From Vagococcus hydrophili (GTDB lineage: Bacteria > Bacillota > Bacilli > Lactobacillales > Vagococcaceae), in contig NZ_CP049887.1 of the NCBI RefSeq assembly GCF_011304195.1, forward strand, positions 2,356,001-2,420,000: a stretch of 64,000 nt of DNA. The letters are read 5' to 3'. Shown piece after piece: positions 17,461 to 26,255 of the stretch. Below the pieces are notes generated by a model. That model was not told where the DNA came from and searched no databases. It saw only the letters and a program-made list of their open reading frames with translations. The first letter of the stretch is position 1, and each line of letters starts with the position of its first letter. Made by a program: the position numbers and the translations under genes.

Positions 17461-18819
17461 ATGTTTAATAAAGTTTTAATTGCCAATCGAGGAGAAATCG
17501 CCGTTAGAATTATTCGCGGCTGTAAAGAATTAGGAATTAAAACAGTGGCGGTTTACTCTGAGGCAGATAAAGAAGCCTTGCATGTTGAGATGGCAGACGA
17601 AGCGATTTGTATCGGTCCAGCTAAGGCAACCGACTCTTATCTAAACATGCACAACGTTTTAAGTGCAGCGATTGTTAGTGGAGCTGAGGCGATTCATCCT
17701 GGCTTTGGATTTTTAGCTGAAAACAGTATGTTTGCTGAGATGTGTGAAGAATGCCAAATTAAGTTTATTGGTCCAAAGGCAGAAACAATTGATGCCATGG
17801 GGAATAAAATTAATGCGAGAAAATTGATGATTGAAGCGAAAGTTCCTGTTATTCCAGGAAGTGACGGTGAAGTCTCCACCATGAAAGAAGCAAAAGAAAT
17901 TGCTGATTCTATAGGTTATCCTGTCATGCTAAAAGCTGCGGCTGGTGGTGGTGGAAAAGGGATTCGTAAAGTATTGAAAGAAGATGAATTAGAAGCCCAG
18001 TTCCAATCAGCTCAACAAGAAGCATTGGCAGCTTTTGGTAACGGTCAAATGTACATTGAGAAAATAATTTATCCTGCTCGCCATATTGAAGTTCAAATCT
18101 TAGGAGATAGTTTTGGTCATGTGATTCATCTAGGAGAAAGAGATTGTTCCCTCCAAAGAAGTAATCAAAAAGTTCTAGAAGAAGCACCGGCCTATGGCTT
18201 ATCCGAAGAGTTGCGCCAAAAAATGGGAGCCGCAGCCTTAAAAGCAGCGAGTGCTGTGAGTTATGAGAATGCTGGAACGATCGAGTTTCTAGTTGATCAA
18301 GACAACCAGTTTTATTTCATGGAAATGAACACAAGAATCCAAGTGGAGCATCCAGTCACTGAAATGGTCACACGAGTTGATATCGTGAAGTGGCAATTAA
18401 AAATTGCTTCAGGTGAAGTTTTAACGTTATCACAAGAGGATATTAAGTTAAAAGGACATTCCATTGAATGCCGAATTAATGCAGAAAATCCCTCATTTAA
18501 TTTCGCGCCTTCTCCTGGAACCGTGTCTAATCTTTTATTACCAAGTGGTGGTTTAGGACTTCGAGTGGATAGTGCAGTTTATAATGGCTATACAATTCCA
18601 CCTTACTATGATTCGATGATTGCTAAGGTGATTGTTCATGGAGAAACTCGTGTGGAAGCTCTAGCCAAAATGCAACGTGCTTTGTCCGAACTTGTGACAG
18701 AAGGATTGTTAACGAATCAAGATTTTCAACTTGATTTGATTACACATCCTGACGTGTTAAAAGGTGTTTATGATACAAGCTTTTTACAAGAAACATTTTT
18801 ACCAAATTGGAATCATTAA
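17461..18819 (+). CDS. accC: Acetyl-CoA carboxylase, biotin carboxylase subunit
   Basis: ATP-dependent carboxylation of biotin on AccB. 452 residues, with the N-terminal NRGEIAVRIIRGCKELG, the ATP-grasp glycine loop AAAGGGGKGIR, EMNTRIQVEHPVTE (metal and catalytic residues) and HSIECRINAENP. The ATG follows fabZ by 4 bp; GGAGCG near the end of fabZ serves as RBS. The TTG at 17446 in the same frame is inside fabZ and gives a non-family N-terminus. Confidence 0.97.
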   Translation: MFNKVLIANRGEIAVRIIRGCKELGIKTVAVYSEADKEALHVEMADEAICIGPAKATDSYLNMHNVLSAAIVSGAEAIHPGFGFLAENSMFAEMCEECQIKFIGPKAETIDAMGNKINARKLMIEAKVPVIPGSDGEVSTMKEAKEIADSIGYPVMLKAAAGGGGKGIRKVLKEDELEAQFQSAQQEALAAFGNGQMYIEKIIYPARHIEVQILGDSFGHVIHLGERDCSLQRSNQKVLEEAPAYGLSEELRQKMGAAALKAASAVSYENAGTIEFLVDQDNQFYFMEMNTRIQVEHPVTEMVTRVDIVKWQLKIASGEVLTLSQEDIKLKGHSIECRINAENPSFNFAPSPGTVSNLLLPSGGLGLRVDSAVYNGYTIPPYYDSMIAKVIVHGETRVEALAKMQRALSELVTEGLLTNQDFQLDLITHPDVLKGVYDTSFLQETFLPNWNH

Positions 18820-18838
18820 ATGATGGAGGAGGAGAGAT

Positions 18839-19699
18839 ATGGGGCTATTTAAAAAAAGAGAATATATTCGTATCACTCCGTCCCAAACGCAAGAAGAAAC
18901 CAATCAACAAAAACCTTTTGTTCCAGATGGCTCTTGGGAGAAATGTCCTAGTTGTCATAAAGCCCTACATAAAAAAGAGTTAGGGGCAGAAAGAACTTGT
19001 CATCATTGTGGCTATGGTTTTAGAATTGGAGCAAAACAACGACTATCCTTGATTGTAGATGAGGATAGTTTTGAAGTTTGGGATACAGATATTGCTTTTA
19101 AAAACCCGATTAACTACCCAGATTATGAAAAAAAAGTGTCAATTGCTAAGGAAAAGATAGGACTTGATGAGGCTGTTCTGACAGGAAAAGCTAAAATCGG
19201 TGGTTTTGATGTGGTAATTGGTGTGATGGATAGTCAATTTATTATGGGAAGTATGAGCAGTGTGGTAGGCGAGAAAATTACTCGTGCTTTTGAAAAAGCG
19301 AGATTTTTGAACTTACCAGTGATTATGTTTACCGCTTCAGGTGGCGCCAGAATGCAGGAGGGTATTATGTCCTTAATGCAAATGGCCAAAATATCTGGCG
19401 CAGTGAAACGTCATAGTGAAGCTGGCTTACTTTATATTCCCGTCCTTACAGACCCAACAACAGGTGGTGTGACGGCTAGTTTTGCCATGCAAGGGGATAT
19501 TATTATTGCTGAACCACAAACAATGATTGGTTTTGCAGGTCGTCGAGTTATTGAGCAAACGATTAGACAAAAATTACCTGATGACTTTCAAAAAGCAGAG
19601 TTCTTATTAGAAAAAGGCTTTATTGATAGAATTGTCCCTCGATCTGAATTAAGAGAAACCTTAACACTTTTATTATCATTTCACCAAGGAAAGGAGTAG
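18839..19699 (+). CDS. accD: Acetyl-CoA carboxylase carboxyltransferase, beta subunit
   Basis: Half of the carboxyltransferase that moves CO2 from biotin to acetyl-CoA. 286 residues. An N-terminal four-Cys zinc ribbon (CPSC ... CHHC, residues ~38-60) precedes the crotonase-like domain with [18 protein letters not shown] and [24 protein letters not shown]. accA follows after 6 bp, the usual AccD-AccA pairing. Confidence 0.97.
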   Translation: MGLFKKREYIRITPSQTQEETNQQKPFVPDGSWEKCPSCHKALHKKELGAERTCHHCGYGFRIGAKQRLSLIVDEDSFEVWDTDIAFKNPINYPDYEKKVSIAKEKIGLDEAVLTGKAKIGGFDVVIGVMDSQFIMGSMSSVVGEKITRAFEKARFLNLPVIMFTASGGARMQEGIMSLMQMAKISGAVKRHSEAGLLYIPVLTDPTTGGVTASFAMQGDIIIAEPQTMIGFAGRRVIEQTIRQKLPDDFQKAEFLLEKGFIDRIVPRSELRETLTLLLSFHQGKE

Positions 19700-19705
19700 T
19701 GAGTC

Positions 19706-20497
19706 ATGGAAAGAACAAAAACAGCTAACGAGATTGTCAAAATAGCTCGTGATGCCAATCGAATCACATCTTTAGAGTTTTTCGAGTCAATCTTTGATTC
19801 ATTTACAGAATTTCATGGGGATCGATATTACGGAGATGACGGGGCAATTGTAGGTGGTGTCGCTTTTTTAGGCGAGTTACCTGTCACGGTTATTGGGATT
19901 CAAAAAGGTAAAAATTTGGAAGAAAACTTGGCTACTAATTTTGGTTCACCAAGTCCAGAAGGATACCGAAAGTCTTTGAGACTTATGAAGCAAGCAGAGA
20001 AATTTAATCGTCCAATCATTACTTTTGTGAATACCCCAGGAGCTTTTTGTGGGATTGAAGCAGAAGAACGTGGTGAAGGTGAAGCGATTGCTAATAATCT
20101 TTATGAGATGAGTCAATTAAAAGTGCCAATCATTTCGATTTTTACAGGTGAAGGTGGTAGTGGTGGTGCGATTGCCATTGCAGTTGCTAACGAGGTGTGG
20201 ATGCTAGAAAATAGTATTTACTCCATCCTCTCACCAGAAGGATTTGCTTCTATTTTGTGGAAAGACAGCTCTCGCGCAGAAGAAGCAGCGGAAGTGATGA
20301 AACTGACTTCTTTTGACTTGAAAGAACTAGAAGTCATCGAGAAAATCATTCCAGAAACAAGAGATGAAGAAAACTTAAGCACCGAAGAAATCTGTGATAA
20401 TTTGAAAGAAGAGCTATTAATTAAGATAAGTGAGTTAAGTAAAATGACTCCTGAAGAGTTAATAGAACAGAGATATGAACGATTTAGGAAGTTTTAA
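19706..20497 (+). CDS. accA: Acetyl-CoA carboxylase carboxyltransferase, alpha subunit
   Basis: Partner of AccD. 263 residues, crotonase fold. Family motifs [30 protein letters not shown] and [12 protein letters not shown] are present, and [12 protein letters not shown] closes the active site. It is somewhat shorter than the proteobacterial subunit, as normal in lactic acid bacteria. Last gene of the fab/acc cluster. A palindromic repeat and then a hairpin follow, so the repeat is probably in its 3' untranslated RNA. Confidence 0.97.
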   Translation: MERTKTANEIVKIARDANRITSLEFFESIFDSFTEFHGDRYYGDDGAIVGGVAFLGELPVTVIGIQKGKNLEENLATNFGSPSPEGYRKSLRLMKQAEKFNRPIITFVNTPGAFCGIEAEERGEGEAIANNLYEMSQLKVPIISIFTGEGGSGGAIAIAVANEVWMLENSIYSILSPEGFASILWKDSSRAEEAAEVMKLTSFDLKELEVIEKIIPETRDEENLSTEEICDNLKEELLIKISELSKMTPEELIEQRYERFRKF

Positions 20498-20498
20498 T

Positions 20499-20624
20499 TA
20501 GAGTGGTGAAAATGGCGTTTAGCTCCAAGCAACTGGAGTGAATACTAAACAATCCACGTTTTTCGGATTGATTAGTATTTGCGAAGTTGCCGCAGGAGCT
20601 GCCTTTTGAACCCAGACTACATAG
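20499..20624 (+). repeat. Interspersed imperfect palindrome, copy A
   Basis: About 126 bp that aligns along its whole length with the reverse complement of 30648-30772. It folds on itself: AATACTAA and CAATCC pair with GGATTG and TTAGTATT around a short loop, and outer AGCTCC pairs with GGAGCT. Compared with copy B, several paired positions change on both sides so that pairing is kept. It holds no credible ORF. It starts 2 bp after the accA stop codon. Confidence 0.85.
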
Positions 20625-20680
20625 CGTGGATAAAAAAGCGTTTTTATCCATGACCAGTAAAAACTTCATCTAAACAAGGT

Positions 20681-20710
20681 AGGGGCTGACATTTTTGTTA
20701 GCCTCTTTTC
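20681..20710 (+). terminator. Terminator of the fab/acc operon
   Basis: GGGGCTGAC pairs fully (with G-U) with GTTAGCCTC around a 6-base loop, followed by a short T tract. It lies beyond repeat copy A. Confidence 0.65.
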
Positions 20711-20792
20711 TTGCCTGATTATCCGTCTTACTTTGTTTACAAATGAACTTAACTCAGTTATTATAGAGAAGAAATAGAGAGGAGCACTAAAC

Positions 20793-21125
20793 ATGAGCGA
20801 AAAATGGACAGACGAACAATTAGAAACAATCAAGGATGATATTTTAGCCTCTTTAGAAACAGTTATCGATCCAGAGTTAGGAATTGATATTGTTAATCTA
20901 GGCCTTATATATGAAGTAAATTTAGATGATAATGGCTACTGTGAAATCAAGATGACCTTAACAACAATGGGTTGTCCTTTAGCAGACGTTATCACAGAAC
21001 AAATCCACCTTGCTGTGAGCGAAGTGGAAGAAGTTAAAGAAGTTGAAGTGAAACTTGTATGGTATCCGGCGTGGACGACAGATAGAATGAGCAGATATGC
21101 GAGGATATCGTTGGGAATTAAGTAG
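20793..21125 (+). CDS. DUF59/MIP18-family metal-sulfur cluster assembly protein
   Basis: 110-residue protein of the MIP18/PaaD/SufT-like family, implicated in iron-sulfur cluster maturation. Typical motifs are TVIDPELGIDIVNLGLIY and TLTTMGCPLADVI with the conserved Cys61. RBS GAGAGGAG. It stands alone, with no suf genes in this window, so its partner is not shown. The final ~25 residues (YPAWTTDRMS region) match the usual C-terminus of the family. Confidence 0.9.
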   Translation: MSEKWTDEQLETIKDDILASLETVIDPELGIDIVNLGLIYEVNLDDNGYCEIKMTLTTMGCPLADVITEQIHLAVSEVEEVKEVEVKLVWYPAWTTDRMSRYARISLGIK

Positions 21126-21547
21126 CGGTATATCAACGTTTACAGGTGTTTTTGTTAGGGTTTGATGACATTTTTTGTCAGTAGTCCAAGCCAATTTTAT
21201 GAAACTTGGATACCAGACCAAATGAGTGGGTTTTGGGTTAAAAAGCAAACTAAAACACAAAATTATGGGAACTCTTTTATCAATTTTCAAAATTGATGAA
21301 GGAGTTTTTTTTATGCCAAAAAATGAGGAATATGTAGAGAATTAGGGTGCTCTTTAATATTGTGCAAATGAAAAAATATAGTCGATATTATTTAGATGAG
21401 GAAAAGTAGTAAAATTTTCTTAATTAGGTTATTTTTCACATCATCTTTCACTATACTTTAAATCGTTTAAAATTTTTTGTAATAATCAATTACTTTGTTT
21501 TAATAACATGTAGTATAATAAAGTTGTATTTCTAGGAGGAAAGATAA
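21126..21547. other. Gene-free stretch after the DUF59 gene
   Basis: About 420 bp with no credible gene. The first half (to 21312) contains short inverted repeats (TCCAAG at about 21182 with CTTGGA) and ends in a strong hairpin. The second half is very AT-rich and carries a TATAAT at 21514-21519 that is the probable -10 of the next gene; a -35 is weak. A ten-codon frame at 21313 ending in TAG looks like chance or a relic. Confidence 0.6.
21270..21312 (+). terminator. Strong terminator downstream of the DUF59 gene
   Basis: An 18 bp stem (AACTCTTTTATCAATTTT with AAAATTGATGAAGGAGTT, two G-U pairs) with a single-base apex and a T8 run. It is 145 bp after the DUF59 stop, so it may end a long 3' UTR or a separate small RNA. 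Confidence 0.8.
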
Positions 21548-22177
21548 ATGATTTTGAAAAAATTTTTTAAGATAAAAGTACCTCTCTGGCTAATAATGCT
21601 AATATTCTTAGTCGTCTTAGCAATAGGGGCGTCAGGAGTTTTTTTAGGAAAAATGAAACTATTTGAAAAAGAAGAATCTTCAGTTGAAACTCAAGTAGTT
21701 ACAGCTATGACTAAACAGAAACAAGTAGCAGTTTTAGGTTTGAGTATTACTGATATTTATGATAAAACGCAAGGGGGAACTATTTTCGGTTTAGATATTC
21801 CATTAAGTGAGAAAACAGCATACTTAAAAGGAACTTTCGAAGCGAAATTAGGTTTTGACGGAAAAAAAGTTGAAATTAAAAAGTCAAAAACAGAAGAAAA
21901 TACATATGATATTTTAATACCTGAATTTATTATTGTAGGTATTAGCAATCCAGATTTTAAAGTCTTAGATAATAAAGGTGAGTTTTTGAGTTTTACAACA
22001 GAAGATATAGACACACATGAATTAGCAAACAAAGCGATGAATAATAAAACTTTAAATAAGTACATTAAAATGAATGAAGAATGGTTGAAGGAGCAGTCAA
22101 AAGAATATTATGAAAGTATTTTAAAGAGTGTGGACTCAAAGGCTAAATTGAGAATTAATTTTGAAAAAGAGAAATGA
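21548..22177 (+). CDS. Membrane-anchored DUF4230-like protein
   Basis: 209 residues: short basic N-terminus, one transmembrane helix (residues ~14-35), then an extracytoplasmic domain. The segment KQKQVAVLGLSITDIYD, followed by EKTAYLKGTFEAKLGF, resembles DUF4230 proteins, whose function is not known. No catalytic motif is visible. RBS TAGGAGGA. Monocistronic, between a terminator and a bidirectional hairpin. The family call is from pattern memory and is moderate. Confidence 0.65.
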   Translation: MILKKFFKIKVPLWLIMLIFLVVLAIGASGVFLGKMKLFEKEESSVETQVVTAMTKQKQVAVLGLSITDIYDKTQGGTIFGLDIPLSEKTAYLKGTFEAKLGFDGKKVEIKKSKTEENTYDILIPEFIIVGISNPDFKVLDNKGEFLSFTTEDIDTHELANKAMNNKTLNKYIKMNEEWLKEQSKEYYESILKSVDSKAKLRINFEKEK

Positions 22178-22240
22178 AAGAAAGTGATAAATAGAAACTG
22201 AATTTTAAGTGTCGTCAATTAAAAATGGTAAAATTTATCA

Positions 22241-22294
22241 AAAAAGTATGAGATGTGTTTATCCTTGACAGGGCTATACATCTCATACTTTTTT
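22241..22294. terminator. Bidirectional terminator
   Basis: AAAAGTATGAGATGT pairs with ACATCTCATACTTTT, flanked by A and T runs, between convergent genes. Confidence 0.85.
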
Positions 22295-22312
22295 AATCGC
22301 TTAAAAATTATT

Positions 22313-23476
22313 CTACAAACTAAGTTCTAAAACTTGTGTTACTTTATCCAAAGTCAACGATCCTCTTTCCCCTAAAGTTATCCCTAAATCGGTTAGTGGT
22401 TCCAGTGATTGGATCACAGTAGGAATAATAGTATGATCTAATCCGTATGATGATAGTTTGGTAGAAACGCCCATAATTTCAAAAAATTCTTTTGTCTTAA
22501 AAATACTTAGCGCAATCATCTCTTCTTCTGATCCTTTTTCAATTTTCCAAACGCGTTTGGCGTATTGGAGTAATTTCTCACGTTTTTCCTCTTTTTGAAC
22601 CTCCATGATAGCTGGTAAAATAGCCCCCATGGTTTTGCCATGATCAATGTTGTGTGAAGCAGTAATCGCATGTCCGATAATATGAGTTGACCAATCTTGT
22701 GGCACGCCAGATCCAATTATTCCGTTAATTGCCATGGTAGATGCCCACATTAGATTGGCACGTAATGTATAATCTGTTGGTGTGTGGAGAACTTTTGGAC
22801 CTTCTTCAATAAGTGTTACTAAGAGACTTTCTGCAAACCGGTCCTGAACATAAGCATCGACTGGATAGGTTAAATATTGCTCCATAATATGAGTAAAGGT
22901 GTCAACAATCCCGTTACTTATCTGATTAAGAGGAGCACTATAAGTATAAGTTGGATCAAGTATTGAAAATTTAGGATAAATTACTGGACTACGAAATGGA
23001 ATTTTAGATCCTTCTGATTTAACAGAGATAACAGCCTCACCATTCATCTCAGTTCCTGTGCCAGATAGTGTTAGAACAGTGCCTAGTGGTAATGCTTTTG
23101 TCACGGGTATTTGCTTAATGAGAATATCTGAAGGAATTCCTTCTTCAAAACAAGAAGCAGCCGCAATGAATTTAACTCCGTCGATGACAGAACCACCACC
23201 AACAGCTAATAGGAAGTTAATTTGATTTTTTTTGACAAATAAGACCACTTCCATTAATTTTTCATATGTTGGATTAGGTTCAATTCCTCCATATTCATCA
23301 TAATCAAATTCAGATAGTTGTTTTTTTACATTGTCCAGTAAGCCGCTTTTTTCTGCACTAGAACTACCGTAAATGATTAGCACTTTTGCATTTTTAGGTA
23401 TTTCTTGATTTAGCTTTTCTAGTTGATTTTTACCAAATAAAATTTTTGTTGGGTTTTGAAATTCAAAATTTTCCAT
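22313..23476 (-). CDS. Iron-containing alcohol dehydrogenase (YqhD/butanol dehydrogenase-like)
   Basis: 387-residue group III alcohol dehydrogenase reducing aldehydes with NAD(P)H. N-terminal FQNPTKILFGKNQL, nucleotide loop AVGGGSVIDGVKF, LTLSGTGTEMN, and the metal ligands in IVDTFTHIMEQ (Asp, His), HIIGHAITASHNIDHGKTMG (two His) are all present. The Gly-Gly-Gly-Ser loop followed by DGVKF matches YqhD-type NADPH enzymes. It diverges from an MmyB-type regulator whose start is 110 bp away, a hint of local regulation. Confidence 0.93.
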   Translation of the reverse strand: MENFEFQNPTKILFGKNQLEKLNQEIPKNAKVLIIYGSSSAEKSGLLDNVKKQLSEFDYDEYGGIEPNPTYEKLMEVVLFVKKNQINFLLAVGGGSVIDGVKFIAAASCFEEGIPSDILIKQIPVTKALPLGTVLTLSGTGTEMNGEAVISVKSEGSKIPFRSPVIYPKFSILDPTYTYSAPLNQISNGIVDTFTHIMEQYLTYPVDAYVQDRFAESLLVTLIEEGPKVLHTPTDYTLRANLMWASTMAINGIIGSGVPQDWSTHIIGHAITASHNIDHGKTMGAILPAIMEVQKEEKREKLLQYAKRVWKIEKGSEEEMIALSIFKTKEFFEIMGVSTKLSSYGLDHTIIPTVIQSLEPLTDLGITLGERGSLTLDKVTQVLELSL

Positions 23477-23585
23477 AAAGATTCCTCTATTCGTATTTTT
23501 TCAAAAGAACTATCTAATTAAGTTTCTTCTGTGTGGTATCATTATGGCAAATCAATTTTTAGCTAACAAGGAGTGTAATTATCCT

Positions 23586-24485
23586 ATGACAAAATATCAT
23601 AGTGAATTAGAAAAATTAGAAACTGCTAGAAGACAAGCGTTGGGCGCTTTTTTACGACAACGAAGAGAAAAAGTTAAACCCGAAGATTTTGGGGTTTTAG
23701 TTACCGGAAGAAGAAGAACACCAGGATTAAGAAGAGAAGAGCTTGCTCAAATTGCCGGTGTGAGTGTATCTTGGTATACTTGGCTCGAACAAGGCCGTCC
23801 AATCAGTGTATCTGATGAGGTTTTAAACAGTATTGCCACTGTTTTAGTATTTGATAAAGCCGAAAAAGACTATTTATTTGAACTGGCTAAAAATCAACCT
23901 ATTCCAGAGCTTGGAAAGTTAAATCACCCTAAAAGAGAGGATGTTCAAGCTATATTAGACTCTTTTGGAGATAATCCAGCCTACATTATTGATAGTTGTT
24001 GGAACCTTGTGGCAGGAAATCAAAATGCTTACAAATTATTTGTCAGCCCAAATATAACTTCATATGATACGTTACCTTGGCAAGAAAAAAATCTTATCTG
24101 GACCATGTTTACAAATCCTTATCAAAAAGAATTGATGGTTGAATGGCAAGCAGAAGCAAGGCGCTCTGTTGCTTTGTTTAGGTATAGTAGTCGTTCTTAT
24201 GTAGGTGAGAATTGGTATAACGAATTCATTGAACAATTAAAAATAGTTTCTACCGACTTTGGTGAGTGGTGGCAAAATTATGATATTGAACCTCCTAAGA
24301 GTAAACATAAAAAGTTATATCACCCAATCGTTGGAAATCTAACATTAGATGTGACGACGTTACTACTTCCTGCATATCCTGATACACAACTTGTCGTTTA
24401 CTTAGGAATTGAAAAAGAAACGATCGTAAAACTAACAGAATTATCAAAAATACCAAACAACACTGAAACTATCACTAAAAGTTGA
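23586..24485 (+). CDS. XRE-family regulator with MmyB-like ligand domain
   Basis: About 299 residues. The N-terminal helix-turn-helix (residues ~15-75) has LGAFLRQRREKV and GLRREELAQIAGVSVSWYTWLEQG, the signature of MmyB-type regulators. The C-terminal PAS-like domain (~100-290) is predicted to bind a fatty-acid-like ligand in this family. The ATG at 23586 follows AAGGAG at 12 bp; an earlier in-frame ATG (23544) has no RBS. Divergent from the aldehyde/alcohol reductase, which is its likeliest target. The stop codon falls in the terminator hairpin. Confidence 0.88.
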   Translation: MTKYHSELEKLETARRQALGAFLRQRREKVKPEDFGVLVTGRRRTPGLRREELAQIAGVSVSWYTWLEQGRPISVSDEVLNSIATVLVFDKAEKDYLFELAKNQPIPELGKLNHPKREDVQAILDSFGDNPAYIIDSCWNLVAGNQNAYKLFVSPNITSYDTLPWQEKNLIWTMFTNPYQKELMVEWQAEARRSVALFRYSSRSYVGENWYNEFIEQLKIVSTDFGEWWQNYDIEPPKSKHKKLYHPIVGNLTLDVTTLLLPAYPDTQLVVYLGIEKETIVKLTELSKIPNNTETITKS

Positions 24486-24510
24486 TATAAACTTTTAGTG
24501 ATAGTTTTTT
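24466..24510. terminator. Bidirectional terminator overlapping gene ends
   Basis: AAACTATCACTAAAAGTT pairs with AACTTTTAGTGATAGTTT, with T run on the plus side. It covers the last codons of the MmyB-type gene and the end of the convergent traX-like gene. Confidence 0.85.
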
Positions 24511-25223
24511 AGAATGATTAAAATAACCAAATGCACTGGATATATAACATAAAAACTCCACTTGGTAAAGATTGTATTCTTCCCTCGTTCTCCTGTATAC
24601 CTTAGGAGTAGGGGGATCACAAGTAAAACGCCTAAAGTAGTCAATGGGATGTACCAATGGCTTGTTTCTGGAAAATAAATAAAATCAAAAGTGGTCATAA
24701 TAAATAGCCAAAAAGTTATAAAAATACAGGGTCCTTTGACTCTATCTTTCGATCCAGCGTTTTTTTGGAAACCGTAAATCATCAAAATGCCAATCATGTT
24801 CCAATCGGAATACAAAGTCAAACTAGAAAAAATCATGATAACTAAAAGATTTAACCACTCATTGTAAATCGTATCTGTGACTTTTAACATGATGAGACCT
24901 AACATCAATGTGAAGAAGATATTATTAGCAAATTCAATGGGCGAAAAAGAAACTTCTGAGTGAAACAATAGATAGAATGGATAAATCGATAGCAACCAAA
25001 ATAGTGCCATTCGTAAAAGGTATTTCTTAAAATTTTTTGTATAAAAGAAACCTTCAACTAAAAAATAGGCCATAATTGGAAAGGTTAATTTACCAATCGT
25101 TTCTGTTAAGAAATACAGAAAATTAGATATTTCGGCTAAATTAAAAGCTTTTCCAAAGTGGTTGATGATCATCGCGAGAATAGCGATAAGCTTAAGTTGA
25201 TAGGCATTAAAATTTTTTTGCAT
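24495..25223 (-). CDS. TraX family membrane protein
   Basis: 242-residue polytopic membrane protein with about eight hydrophobic segments. The opening LKLIAILAMIINHFGKAF and the PIMAYFLVEGFFYTKN stretch match the TraX family (in F plasmid TraX acetylates pilin; chromosomal Gram-positive members are of unknown role and related to acyltransferase-like membrane proteins). No conjugation genes are nearby. Upstream 260 bp to the aquaporin gene contain only promoter-like sequence. Confidence 0.85.
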   Translation of the reverse strand: MQKNFNAYQLKLIAILAMIINHFGKAFNLAEISNFLYFLTETIGKLTFPIMAYFLVEGFFYTKNFKKYLLRMALFWLLSIYPFYLLFHSEVSFSPIEFANNIFFTLMLGLIMLKVTDTIYNEWLNLLVIMIFSSLTLYSDWNMIGILMIYGFQKNAGSKDRVKGPCIFITFWLFIMTTFDFIYFPETSHWYIPLTTLGVLLVIPLLLRYTGERGKNTIFTKWSFYVIYPVHLVILIILKNYH

Positions 25224-25373
25224 AACAAGCTCCTAAATTCATTAATACTTTTAAAAGGATAAAACGTTTACTTAATAAGGATATCATTTTCTAAAGGATC
25301 ATAATAGTTATTCCTGTTAGTTTCTTTTAATATGTTAAAAAAACATTGAAGAAAAAGTAAACAAGCAATTAAA

Positions 25374-25402
25374 TTTACTCTGATTTTTCAGTTAGCTATA
25401 CT
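25374..25402 (+). promoter_or_regulatory. Promoter of the aquaporin gene
   Basis: TTTACT, 17 bp spacer, TATACT, giving an untranslated leader of about 75 bases. Confidence 0.6.
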
Positions 25403-25483
25403 CTAAAAGTGCTTAAGAAAAGTGCATAAAAATAGTGTTTTTTTAATCTTTTATTTAGATTAAAAAACGTAGGAGGATTTTTT

Positions 25484-26152
25484 TTGAAGAAGTATTTAGC
25501 AGAATTTATAGGGACATTTGTTCTTGTGTTTTTAGGAACTGGAACAGTAGCAATTGCTAACTCTGGAGAAACAGCGATTGGTTATCTTGGTATTGGTTTA
25601 GCATTCGGTATGGCTGTTATGGTTATGGCATGTGCCGTTGGTGGTGTTTCTGGTGGTAACTTTAACCCAGCCGTATCACTTGCAATGATGATGAACAAAC
25701 GTTTAGAAGTGAAAGATGGTATTTTCTACATTATTTCCCAATTTTTAGGTGCCGTTGCTGCATCAGGCGTTTTATCAATTTTCATCAAAGCCCTAGACTT
25801 ACCAAAAGATGGCTTTGGTCAAACAGATTTTCCAAATGTTACAGCAGGACAAGCGTTTCTTTTTGAAGCAATTATAACGTTCTTATTTGTTTTTGTGATT
25901 TTAATGGTAACAAGTGCTAAATTTGGTAATCAAACACTAGCACCAATTGCTATCGGTACAGTTTTAGCTTTCTTAATTATTGTGGCTTTAAATGTAACAG
26001 GTGGCTCATTAAACCCAGCACGTAGTTTTGGACCAGCTATTTTTGCAGGTGGTAGTGCTTTATCAAACTACTGGGTATACTTGTTAGCGCCATTAGTTGG
26101 ATCAGCAGTAGCAGCAATTGTTGCTAAATTTATGGGTAGTGAAGAGAAATAA
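25484..26152 (+). CDS. Aquaporin (MIP family channel)
   Basis: 222-residue six-helix channel with both half-helix signatures: NFNPAVS near residue 62 and SLNPARSFGPA near residue 178. The Arg of the selectivity filter follows the second NPA. The short loops and RSFGPA are closer to water-specific AqpZ types than to glycerol facilitators with NPARD, but substrate is an inference. It starts at TTG after AGGAGG. No glycerol kinase gene is adjacent. A hairpin terminator follows. Confidence 0.93.
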   Translation: MKKYLAEFIGTFVLVFLGTGTVAIANSGETAIGYLGIGLAFGMAVMVMACAVGGVSGGNFNPAVSLAMMMNKRLEVKDGIFYIISQFLGAVAASGVLSIFIKALDLPKDGFGQTDFPNVTAGQAFLFEAIITFLFVFVILMVTSAKFGNQTLAPIAIGTVLAFLIIVALNVTGGSLNPARSFGPAIFAGGSALSNYWVYLLAPLVGSAVAAIVAKFMGSEEK

Positions 26153-26162
26153 TTATTTAGGG

Positions 26163-26192
26163 GAAACTTCTATCGTTTTGGTAGAAGTTTTT
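26163..26192 (+). terminator. Terminator after aquaporin gene
   Basis: AAACTTCTA / TAGAAGTTT hairpin followed by a T run. Confidence 0.8.
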
Positions 26193-26255
26193 TTGTGTTT
26201 TTTTATTAGTTTCTTATGATAAAATAAACAAAAGACCACAAAAAGGAGTGTCACC

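Noticed and set aside
20484-20669. 61-residue minus-strand frame
   Set aside because: Lies over repeat copy A; the frame is a by-product of the palindrome and shares its string with copy B.
20979-21290. 103-residue minus-strand frame after the DUF59 gene
   Set aside because: Antisense to the DUF59 gene, no RBS, composition not protein-like.
21313-21345. Ten-codon frame after the terminator
   Set aside because: No RBS, follows a T run, too short to support.
25200-25480. Possible conjugation locus because of the TraX-like gene
   Set aside because: No relaxase, coupling protein or pilus gene is near; chromosomal TraX-family proteins occur without conjugation.
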